Assembly: GCF_019697375.1 (NCBI RefSeq)
Contig: NZ_JAHCDI010000004.1
Location: 4,761,324 to 4,825,323, forward strand
Reading direction: 5' to 3'
DNA: 64,000 nucleotides
From: Micromonospora tarapacensis
GTDB taxonomy: Bacteria; Actinomycetota; Actinomycetes; Mycobacteriales; Micromonosporaceae
In this document: positions 1 through 7,111 of the stretch, piece by piece
Numbering within the stretch: position 1 is the stretch's first letter
Layout: every line of letters starts with the position of its first letter
The notes under the pieces: model-generated
What the model was told of the DNA's origin: nothing
Databases searched by the model: none
The model's input: only the letters and a program-made list of their open reading frames with translations
Position numbers and translations under genes: made by a program

Positions 1-83
1 ACGGCGGCGGCAGCGGTGGCGGCCCGGCGCAGCACGTCCACCGTCTCGTCCTGCCCGACCAGGTCGGCGAAGGCTTCCGGCAT
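1..83 (-). CDS. holB: DNA polymerase III subunit delta' (5' end only)
   Basis: Only the first 27 codons lie in the window, and the gene runs off the left edge. Its ATG at 83 overlaps the tmk stop by one base (TGATG). The residues visible, MPEAFADLVGQDETVDVLRRA, match the usual N-terminus of actinobacterial delta' subunits, whose FxDLVGQ motif begins the clamp-loader ATPase module. The subunit belongs to the replicative clamp loader, which puts the beta clamp on DNA. The tmk-holB pair is a common bacterial arrangement and supports the call. The translational overlap suggests one operon with tmk. Confidence 0.85.
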   Translation of the reverse strand, partial: MPEAFADLVGQDETVDVLRRAATAAAA

Positions 84-2392
84 CAGGTCCGCTCCGTCGT
101 CACCAGCTCCGGCGGGGATAACTCGGGCTGCACCGAGGTGTCCGGACCGTTCGTCGGCCCCGGGTGGTCGATGTTGCCGCGGTCGCCGAGCATCTCGTCC
201 ACCCGGTGGGTGACCTGCTCGGCGATCTCCTCGGCCGGGCGGGCGGCGTCCAGCACCAGGTAACGCTTCGGATCGGCGGCGGCCAGATCGAGGAAGGCGT
301 ACCGGACCCGCTCGTGGAAGGCGACCGACTCGGCCTCCAGCCGGTCGGCGGTCTCGCTCCGCGCGGCGACCCGGGACAGCCCGGTGCGCGGGTCGACGTC
401 GAGCAGCACCACCAGGTCGGGCTTGAGCCCGCCGGTAGCCCAGGAGGAGAGCCAGGAGACCTCGTCGACCGGCAGCGTACGACCGGCACCCTGGTAGGCC
501 AGGGACGAGTCGACGTACCGGTCGCTGATCACCACGGCACCCCGGACCAGGGCCGGCCGGACCACGGTGGCCACGTGGTGGGCGCGGTCGGCGGCGTAGA
601 GCAGCGCCTCGGCGCGCGGCGAGGGCGCCTCGTCGGCGGTGGTGTCGAGCACCAGCGACCTGATCCGGGCGCCGATGCCGGTGGCGCCCGGCTCCCGGGT
701 GACCACCACGTCCCGCCCCTGGCTCCGCAGCCGCTCGGCGAGCTCGGCGAGTTGGGTCGACTTGCCCGCGCCCTCACCGCCCTCGAAGACCACGAAGAGT
801 CCGGCCGAGACGAACGGCTCGGCCGGCATCAACGGCCGGCCCCGGACCGACCCCCACAGGTCGGCCAGGACCGGTACGCCCTTCTTGTCGTCCATCTGCC
901 CGAAGGCGCTGATTCCGGCGAAGATCCCGGCCGCACCGGCGGCGAGCAGCAGCAGGCGGGTGGAGGAAACCGAGATGCCGAGGTCGGCGATGGTCAGCGT
1001 GCGTGATCCGCCGACCCCGGCGAGCAGGCTGCCGAGCGCGATCGCCAGGATCAGCACGAGCCGGGTGCCGATCTGCACGACGGCGAAGACCCGGCCGCGT
1101 ACCTCGTCGGCGACCTCGCCACCGAGCAGGGTGGTGCCGGAGAGGAAGGCCATCCCGGCTCCGGCTCCGACCAGGACCGCACCGACCAGCGCCATGGACA
1201 GGTGGATGGCGAAGGCCAACGTCATCACGGAGGCGCTGGCCAGCACGATGCTCATGCCGAACCAGCGGCGCCGGGACATGTCCCGGACGATCATCGGCCC
1301 GAGCCCGATACCGATCGCCAGACCGACGAAGATCGCGCCGAACAGCAGGTAGAACGCGGCGTCACCGGCACCGAGCGAGTCGGCGAAGAACCGGGCGGTG
1401 CCGATGACGATGCCGCCGCCGGCGAAGGCGCCGAGAATGCCGAGGACCAGCCCCCGGACGAGCGGAGTCTGCCCGATGAACCGCCAGCCCTCGGTGAACT
1501 GGCGCATCATGCTCTGCTCGGTCCGGTCCCGTTCGTCGGTCTGCCCCTGGCTGATCTCCTTGATGCCGTAGGCCACGACCACGGCGGTGGCGAGCCGGGA
1601 GAACGCGTTGAACCAGAGGGCGAGCTGGGCCGGCTGGGCCCAGGACGGAATCTCACCGCCGGTGGCGCCGCGGATGATGGCGTCGAGCGAGGAGAGCACG
1701 ACCGCGGCGAAGACCGGGGTCAGGCCGTACGTGGTGATCAGGGTGAGCTGGTTGGCCGTCTCCAGCCGGGCCCGCGGGATGAGGTTCGGTACCGCGGCTT
1801 CCTTGGCCGGGATCCAGAGCAGGGTGACCGTCTCGATCAGGAAGGTCGCGATCGCGGCCCAACTGACCACCCGCGCGCCGCTGGCGCCGGTCAGCGCGTA
1901 CAGCGGGATGGATGCGAACAGCACGAATCGCAGCACATCGCAGATGACCATCGTCCAGCGCCGGTCGAACCGGTCGGCGAGCACCCCGGCGACGGGCCCG
2001 AGCAGCAACGCGGGCAGCAACCGGACGGCGATCACGCCGCCGAAGGCCGCACCCTTGGCGGTGCTCCCCTCGACCTGTGCGGCGGCGAAGACACTGGTGG
2101 CGAGCAGGCCGAGCCAGTCACCGAAGGAGGCCGCGCCGAGCACGATCCAGAGCCGGCGGAACGGCCGGATGCGCAGCACCGAGCGGATCGCGCCGTAGCC
2201 GGTCAGGTCCGGTTGGCCGCCGGACGCACTCGACGCCCCCGACCGGCCGGACTTGTCCGTCGGCGCGGTGGGCTGGCCGGACGGCCCGGCGGTGCGGGCT
2301 GCTTCGTCTGCGGACGGCGACACGCCGGACGACTCGCCGTTGAACTGGCTTTCGATGGCCGTACCTCCACGTGCCGGCCCATCGCTGGGCAC
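83..2392 (-). CDS. tmk: MFS transporter domain fused to thymidylate kinase
   Basis: 769 residues if the GTG at 2392 is used. The N-terminal part (about residues 70-500) is a hydrophobic multi-pass MFS-like region with the loop motif GVLADRFDRR. The C-terminal part, from about residue 530, is a complete dTMP kinase: Walker A GGEGAGKST (about 536-544), a TREPG motif, DRY with SSLAYQG, and an Arg-rich lid. Thymidylate kinase makes dTDP from dTMP. The fusion is known in some actinobacteria; why a transporter is attached is not known. The start is uncertain: a good GGAGGT lies about 6 nt before an in-frame ATC near 2354, so translation may begin there rather than at 2392. The gene overlaps holB by one base. 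Confidence 0.88.
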   Translation of the reverse strand: MPSDGPARGGTAIESQFNGESSGVSPSADEAARTAGPSGQPTAPTDKSGRSGASSASGGQPDLTGYGAIRSVLRIRPFRRLWIVLGAASFGDWLGLLATSVFAAAQVEGSTAKGAAFGGVIAVRLLPALLLGPVAGVLADRFDRRWTMVICDVLRFVLFASIPLYALTGASGARVVSWAAIATFLIETVTLLWIPAKEAAVPNLIPRARLETANQLTLITTYGLTPVFAAVVLSSLDAIIRGATGGEIPSWAQPAQLALWFNAFSRLATAVVVAYGIKEISQGQTDERDRTEQSMMRQFTEGWRFIGQTPLVRGLVLGILGAFAGGGIVIGTARFFADSLGAGDAAFYLLFGAIFVGLAIGIGLGPMIVRDMSRRRWFGMSIVLASASVMTLAFAIHLSMALVGAVLVGAGAGMAFLSGTTLLGGEVADEVRGRVFAVVQIGTRLVLILAIALGSLLAGVGGSRTLTIADLGISVSSTRLLLLAAGAAGIFAGISAFGQMDDKKGVPVLADLWGSVRGRPLMPAEPFVSAGLFVVFEGGEGAGKSTQLAELAERLRSQGRDVVVTREPGATGIGARIRSLVLDTTADEAPSPRAEALLYAADRAHHVATVVRPALVRGAVVISDRYVDSSLAYQGAGRTLPVDEVSWLSSWATGGLKPDLVVLLDVDPRTGLSRVAARSETADRLEAESVAFHERVRYAFLDLAAADPKRYLVLDAARPAEEIAEQVTHRVDEMLGDRGNIDHPGPTNGPDTSVQPELSPPELVTTERT

Positions 2393-2526
2393 CCCCGGTG
2401 GAACACTCTAGACCTGACAGGACGTCTTCCCGTCGTGCATCGCCTGCTCGCCGAGCCTAGGCCGCCATGGCCAGCCCAGCCCGGGCGAGCAGACGCGAGG
2501 GTATTTCGCATTAACCGTTTCACAGT

Positions 2527-2539
2527 TAGCGTGCACACG
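2527..2539 (+). promoter_or_regulatory. Probable -10 box giving a leaderless transcript
   Basis: TAGCGT at 2527-2532 ends 6 nt before the GTG start at 2539, and no Shine-Dalgarno sequence is visible. In actinobacteria this spacing predicts transcription starting on, or next to, the start codon. The 146 nt between the divergent tmk and this gene must hold promoters for both. Confidence 0.45.
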
Positions 2540-3747
2540 TGGCCACCGACAGCGAGAACCTGCGCCACCGCCTGGACCGGGCGACCGCGCACCTCGACCC
2601 TCCGTACGCGGTGGTCGACCTCACGGCCTTCGACAGCAACGCGGCAGCGCTCGTCGAACGGGCCGCCGGCAAGCCGCTACGGATCGCCAGCAAGTCCCTG
2701 CGCAGCCGCGACCTGATCGCCCGCGCGCTGGCCCGACCGGGCTGGCACGCAGTGATGGCCTTCACTCTGCCTGAGGCGATCTGGCTGGTCAGCGCCGGGG
2801 TCAGCGCCGACGTGCTGGTGGCGTACCCCACGGTCGACCGGGGGGCACTGGCCGAACTCGCCGCCGACCCGACGCTCGCCGCGGCGGTCACCCTGATGGC
2901 CGACGACCCGGACCAGCTGGATTTCTGCGACACGGTGTGTCCCCCCGGACGACGCCCCGACCTGCGGGTCTGCCTCGACCTGGATGCCTCCTGGCGGTTG
3001 CTGGGCGGCCGGCTGCACGTCGGCGTCCGCCGCTCACCGCTGCACAGCCCGCGGGCGGCCGGCCGGCTCGCCGCCACCGTCGCCGGCCGGCCGGGCTTCC
3101 GGCTGGTCGGGCTGATGTCGTACGAGGCGCAGCTCGCCGGCCTGGCCGACGCACCACCCGGGCAGGCGGCGCTCGGCACCGCGATCCGGCTGGCTCAGCG
3201 CGGGTCGTACCGCGAGCTGCTGGCCCGCCGGAGTGCGGCGGTGGCCGCGGTCGGCGAGCACGCCGAGCTGGAGTTCGTCAACGGCGGCGGCACCGGCAGC
3301 GTGGCCGCGACCAGCGCCGATCCCGCGGTGACCGAGGTCAGCGCGGGATCGGGCCTGTACGGGCCGACGCTGTTCGACGCGTACCGCGCCTGGCGCCCGA
3401 CCCCGGCGGCCTTCTTCGCCTGCGCGGTCGTCCGCCGGCCGGCACCCGCCCTGGCCACCGTGCTCGGCGGCGGCTGGATCGCCTCCGGCTCGGCCGACCG
3501 CAGCCGGCTGCCCCGGCCGTGGTTGCCCGCCGGGCTCAAGCTGCTCGGCGCCGAGGGAGCCGGCGAGGTCCAGACCCCGCTGAGCGGTGACCCGGCCGCC
3601 GCCCTGCGCATCGGCGACCGGGTCTGGTTCCGGCACGCCAAGTCGGGCGAGCTGTGCGAGCGGGTCAACGAGCTGCACCTGGTGGACGGCGACAACGTGG
3701 TGGCCACGGTGCCGACCTACCGGGGCGAGGGTCGCGCCTTCCTCTGA
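2539..3747 (+). CDS. PLP-dependent amino acid deaminase/aldolase (alanine racemase fold)
   Basis: 402 residues. The N-terminal half has the fold type III PLP barrel signature. Lys52 in ASKSLRS is the expected Schiff-base lysine, followed by a barrel that ends in a glycine-rich phosphate-binding segment (NGGGTGS). The C-terminal third resembles the D-serine dehydratase-like domain of D-threonine aldolases. This matches the actinobacterial amino acid deaminase/aldolase family; substrate and stereochemistry cannot be read from the sequence. It is transcribed away from tmk, probably as a leaderless mRNA. It ends 11 nt before the convergent TetR gene, so the two share a terminator region. It could equally be a D-amino-acid racemase-like enzyme. 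Confidence 0.75.
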   Translation: MATDSENLRHRLDRATAHLDPPYAVVDLTAFDSNAAALVERAAGKPLRIASKSLRSRDLIARALARPGWHAVMAFTLPEAIWLVSAGVSADVLVAYPTVDRGALAELAADPTLAAAVTLMADDPDQLDFCDTVCPPGRRPDLRVCLDLDASWRLLGGRLHVGVRRSPLHSPRAAGRLAATVAGRPGFRLVGLMSYEAQLAGLADAPPGQAALGTAIRLAQRGSYRELLARRSAAVAAVGEHAELEFVNGGGTGSVAATSADPAVTEVSAGSGLYGPTLFDAYRAWRPTPAAFFACAVVRRPAPALATVLGGGWIASGSADRSRLPRPWLPAGLKLLGAEGAGEVQTPLSGDPAAALRIGDRVWFRHAKSGELCERVNELHLVDGDNVVATVPTYRGEGRAFL

Positions 3748-3758
3748 CCGGCTGCGGG

Positions 3759-4481
3759 TCAGGCGGGCTGTGCCGCCGGCTGCGCGGACCCGACGATCTG
3801 GTCGTCGGCCGGCTTCGCGGGCTGCACGACCGGCCGGTGACCGGTTTCGCCCCGCGCGTCCATCTGGCGGTGCAGGTACTCGCGGATCAGCGCCTTCGCC
3901 TCGGTCAGCACCCGGTCGTCGCCGTCCGGCTTCCGCCGGAACGCGAGCTTGATCAGGGCATCGGCCGCCTCGACCGCGATCTCCAGGTGGAACCGCAGCT
4001 CGGGCACGTCGGCCAGACCGAACCGCTCGGTGAGCACCCGGGCCAGTTGGTCGGCGATCACCCCGTTGTTGTCCCGCTGCTCATCGAGCAGATGCAGGTC
4101 GACCACGTCGCCGAAGTGGAGGGTACGGAACCCGGGAACGGTGCGGTGCATGGTGATGTATTCATCGATCCCCGCGTCGACCCCGTCCCACCAGTGGGTC
4201 AGGTCGTCCGAGGCGAAGCGTTCATCGAGCCGCTGAAGGTAGGACTCCATCGTGCGCAGCGTGAGCGCCTGCACGATCGCCCGCTTGTCCGGGAAGAACT
4301 GGTAGACCGACCCGATCGCCACCTCGGCCCGCTCGGCGAGCAGGGTGGTGGTCAGTCCCTCGTACCCCACCTCGTCGACGAGTTCGGCGCAGGCGTCCAG
4401 CATCCGCTGGACCCGTGCGACACTCCGACCCTGCACTGGTACCCGGCGCAGCGGCCCGGTCGTGGCGGCTGAAGTGGACAC
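3759..4481 (-). CDS. TetR family transcriptional regulator
   Basis: 240 residues. The N-terminal helix-turn-helix spans about residues 22-68, with the family pattern of a degenerate first helix (MLDACAELVDEVG), TLLAERAEVAIGSVYQFFPDK and the recognition helix. The C-terminal two thirds is a helical ligand-binding domain of unrecognised specificity. GTG start at 4481, preceded by AGGGGG. It is divergent from the lactone oxidase gene, and the 145 nt between them holds three inverted repeats, so it most likely represses itself and that oxidase. That link is inference from layout. Confidence 0.87.
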   Translation of the reverse strand: MSTSAATTGPLRRVPVQGRSVARVQRMLDACAELVDEVGYEGLTTTLLAERAEVAIGSVYQFFPDKRAIVQALTLRTMESYLQRLDERFASDDLTHWWDGVDAGIDEYITMHRTVPGFRTLHFGDVVDLHLLDEQRDNNGVIADQLARVLTERFGLADVPELRFHLEIAVEAADALIKLAFRRKPDGDDRVLTEAKALIREYLHRQMDARGETGHRPVVQPAKPADDQIVGSAQPAAQPA

Positions 4482-4517
4482 GCGCCACCCCCTCTCGACG
4501 GATGAACATATCTACAC

Positions 4518-4606
4518 GTCACGGGACCGTGACTACCGGTACAACGAGCGGACCTCGATTGCGGTATTTACCAGGGACAACGTTCCTGATATGAATTCGG
4601 TTCATA
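4518..4606. promoter_or_regulatory. Three inverted repeats between divergent TetR and oxidase genes
   Basis: Three separate inverted repeats are visible: 4518-4533 (GTCACGG / CCGTGAC, perfect 7-nt arms, 2-nt spacer), 4572-4588 (CAGGGAC / GTTCCTG, 6 of 7 paired, 3-nt spacer) and 4590-4606 (TATGAA / TTCATA, perfect, 5-nt spacer). TetR proteins bind short inverted repeats in such divergent regions. The 4572-4588 repeat has the usual operator size. The AT-rich stretch 4560-4615 probably also holds the promoters. Confidence 0.5.
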
Positions 4607-4626
4607 TTCATTCCGAGGGGGCGCCA

Positions 4627-5943
4627 ATGGCCGGGACCGGACTCGCCGATGCCGCCGCCTGGTCCAACTGGGCCGGCAACCAGCACAGCCGCACCGCCGC
4701 CGTCCTGCGGCCGTCGTCCGTCGCCGAGGTCGCCGAGCAGGTCCGCTCCGCGGTCGAGGCCGGTGAGCGGATCCGCCCGGTCGGCAGCGGCCACTCCTTC
4801 ACCCCCGTCGCGGTCGGCGACGGGCGGCGGATGGACCTGACTCGACTCGCCATCGACGTACGCGTGGACATCGATCGGCGCCTCGTCACCGTACCGGCCG
4901 GGATGACCCTACGGGAGTTGAACGTCCTACTCGCCGGTCACCGGCTGGCGCTGCCGAACCTCGGCGACGTCGATGCGCAGACCGTGGCCGGAGCGATCTC
5001 CACCGGCACCCACGGCACCGGCGCGACACACGGCGGCCTGGCCACCTTCGTCGAGGCGCTGACCCTGGTCACCGGAACCGGTGAGGTGCTGCACTGCTCC
5101 GCCGCGGAGCATCCCGACGTGTTCGACGCGGCCCGCACCGCCCTCGGCACGCTCGGTGTGCTGGTCGAGGTGACGTTGCGCTGCGTGGACGCCTTCGTCC
5201 TGCGGGCACACGAACGCCCGACCTCACTGGGCGGCGTACTGGCGGACCTGCCCGGCCTGCTCGACGCCCACGACCACGTCGAGTTCTTCTGGTTCCCGTA
5301 CACCACCCGGGCACAGCTCAAGACCAACGACCGGGTGGCCGTCGACGACCAGCCGCTGCCCCGCTGGCGCAGCTGGTTCGACGACGACTTCCTGGCCAAC
5401 GCCGTCTTCGCCGAGCTCTGCCGGCTCGGCCGGGCGATGCCGACCCTGGCGCCGAGGATCAGCGCCCTCTCCGCCTGGGCGCTCGGCGAGCGTCGGTACA
5501 CCGGTCGCTCCGATGCCGTCTTCTGTAGTCCGCGCCGGGTCCGCTTCCTGGAGATGGAGTACGCGCTACCGCGGGAGGCCCTGGCCGAGGCGCTCGACGC
5601 ACTGCGCCGGATCATCGACGGCCTGCCGTTCAAGGTGCTCTTCCCGGTCGAGGTGCGATTCACCGCCGCCGACGGGATCTGGCTGTCGCACTCCCACGGA
5701 CGCGACTCGGCGTACGTCGCCCTGCACCAGTACGTCGGCATGCCGTACGAGCCGTACTTCCGGGCCTTCGAGAAGGTCGCCACCGGGCTGGGCGGCCGGC
5801 CGCACTGGGGCAAGCTGCACTGGCGGGACGCCGGATCGCTCGCCCCCGCCTACCCCCGCTGGCACGACTTCCGGCGGATCCGCAGCCACCTCGACCCCCA
5901 GCAGACCTTCACCACCCCTTACCTGGCCACCCTCCTCGGCTAA
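4627..5943 (+). CDS. FAD-dependent D-arabinono-1,4-lactone oxidase family protein
   Basis: 438 residues from the ATG at 4627, chosen because GAGGGGG lies 5 nt upstream and the family N-terminus (WSNWAGNQ) follows. The frame is open further upstream, but that part runs through the regulatory region. It has an N-terminal PCMH-type FAD-binding domain with PVGSGHSFTP (about 51-60) and GAISTGTHGTG, and a C-terminal ALO domain with the conserved HWGK at 393-396. The family oxidises sugar lactones or alditols with O2, producing peroxide; substrate unknown. It is cytoplasmic, with no signal peptide. It is probably regulated by the divergent TetR protein. Its 3' end overlaps the convergent DUF559 gene by 35 nt. 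Confidence 0.85.
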   Translation: MAGTGLADAAAWSNWAGNQHSRTAAVLRPSSVAEVAEQVRSAVEAGERIRPVGSGHSFTPVAVGDGRRMDLTRLAIDVRVDIDRRLVTVPAGMTLRELNVLLAGHRLALPNLGDVDAQTVAGAISTGTHGTGATHGGLATFVEALTLVTGTGEVLHCSAAEHPDVFDAARTALGTLGVLVEVTLRCVDAFVLRAHERPTSLGGVLADLPGLLDAHDHVEFFWFPYTTRAQLKTNDRVAVDDQPLPRWRSWFDDDFLANAVFAELCRLGRAMPTLAPRISALSAWALGERRYTGRSDAVFCSPRRVRFLEMEYALPREALAEALDALRRIIDGLPFKVLFPVEVRFTAADGIWLSHSHGRDSAYVALHQYVGMPYEPYFRAFEKVATGLGGRPHWGKLHWRDAGSLAPAYPRWHDFRRIRSHLDPQQTFTTPYLATLLG

Positions 5944-6930
5944 CCGGCCGACACCGGATCTTGGACCGGATGCGCCCCTGGAGAGGCGCTTTCGTACCAA
6001 GATTCAAACTTCGGGGCGCCAACCTGCCGCCCCGGAGGGCCTCGCGGAGCTGAGTGACCACGTTGGTCGGATCGTGGCGGATCGCCCAGGAAGGAAAGCG
6101 CAGCACCCGCTCACCGGGCTGCCAGAGATCGTTCTGCCGGCGCATGTCCGCCCAGGCCGTGGCCGGATCGAGGTGCTGCCCGCCGTCGATCTCGACGTGT
6201 ACCCGCCACTCCTCGAACAAGGCATCGAGATAGCGGCGACGGCCGGCGGCGTCCCGGCGAACCGCCTGACGGGTCGGCTCGGGTAGCCCCGCACGGCGGA
6301 CCAGGGTGAGGAAATCCAGTTCCGGCACCGAGTGCGCGCCGCCGGCCGCGTCGGCAGCGGTCCGCCCGATCAGGTTGCGCCGCTGCGCTCGCGGCAGTCG
6401 ATCAAGTACGCGATGCACGTCGTCGCCGGCTACGAGGCGCTGCTGGAAGCCCGCCGCGATGATCGCCCTCGCCTCGTGATCATTCGATGCCCACTGCGCC
6501 GCGTCCACCAGCGACCGGGCCGGCATCGTCCAGCGTGGTCGCCCCACCGCGAGAATGTCCGCCTCGGGCAGGACGGTGGTGCGGTGCACCCGGACGCCGG
6601 GGGGCATCGAGCGTGCACGGTGGCGGGCCGGCAGGAGGACGTGCACGAGTCGAGTGTCGTACCGGCGCAGGCCCCAGGCCCGGGCGGCGCTGAGCCCGCC
6701 GAGTACTGCGGCCGGCCCGGCAGCGAGGACGGCGATCCACGGCAACTGCGAGGGGAGCACCGGGCCGTTGTGGGCTACGTAGACGGCGCGATGCGCCTGG
6801 CGCCACCGGCCCGAGGAGACCCGGTGCCGGATCGCCTTCGACGAGAGATGCCGGCGGGCCTGGTCGAGGCTGAGCAGTGCTGCTGCTGGAACAGCAGCCA
6901 GGTCAACTCGTCCGCGTCATCATCCGGCAG
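5909..6930 (-). CDS. AbiEi-like N-terminus plus DUF559 nuclease-fold protein, frameshifted
   Basis: Two reading frames join into one family member. The first frame gives DELTWLLFQQQH; one inserted base at about 6877-6879 (CAC-TGC restored to CACGTGC) continues as VLSLDQARRHLS, the usual AbiEi-type winged-helix start. The second frame runs to 5909. The C-terminal half has the DUF559 core, RRYLDALFEEW then VEIDGGQH, the D...ExD arrangement of Vsr/PD-(D/E)XK-type nucleases. The start is unresolved: only CTG (6930) or TTG (6906) fit in frame. The last coding residues lie inside palindrome 5957-6003, and a second, inverted copy of the palindrome lies just upstream at 7050-7097. No AbiEii toxin gene adjoins it. 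Biochemical role unknown. Confidence 0.7.
5957..6003. repeat. 47-nt imperfect palindrome, copy A
   Basis: It starts GATCTTGG and ends CCAAGAT, with inner pairing of GCGCC to GGCGC around CCTGGAGA. It lies within the 3' end of the DUF559 gene and beyond the stop of the convergent oxidase gene. Its reverse complement matches copy B (7050-7097) better than its direct sequence does, so the two copies are inverted relative to each other around the DUF559 gene. Confidence 0.8.
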
Positions 6931-7049
6931 CCGTTCCGCTGCCCAACCCGTGCCCCATCCCGCTCCCCGCGACCACCGCTCCCCCGCTACAACCACACCC
7001 CCACCCTGCCCCACCCACGTCCCCAATTCCGCCCCTGTGGACAGTGGAG

Positions 7050-7097
7050 GATCTTGGGACGAAAGTGCCCCCAGAGGGGCGCTCCCGTACCAAGATC
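7050..7097. repeat. 48-nt imperfect palindrome, copy B
   Basis: GATCTTGG and CCAAGATC form perfect 8-nt outer arms; inner arms GTGCCCC and GGGGCGC pair around CAGA. It lies between the 5' end of the DUF559 gene and the 3' end of topA, so it could also terminate topA transcription approached from the other side. It is homologous to copy A in inverted orientation. Confidence 0.8.
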
Positions 7098-7111
7098 TGC
7101 GCAGGGGAAGA

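Noticed and set aside
5909..6930. AbiE toxin-antitoxin pair
   Set aside because: Only an AbiEi-type N-terminus is present; no AbiEii nucleotidyltransferase gene adjoins on either side.
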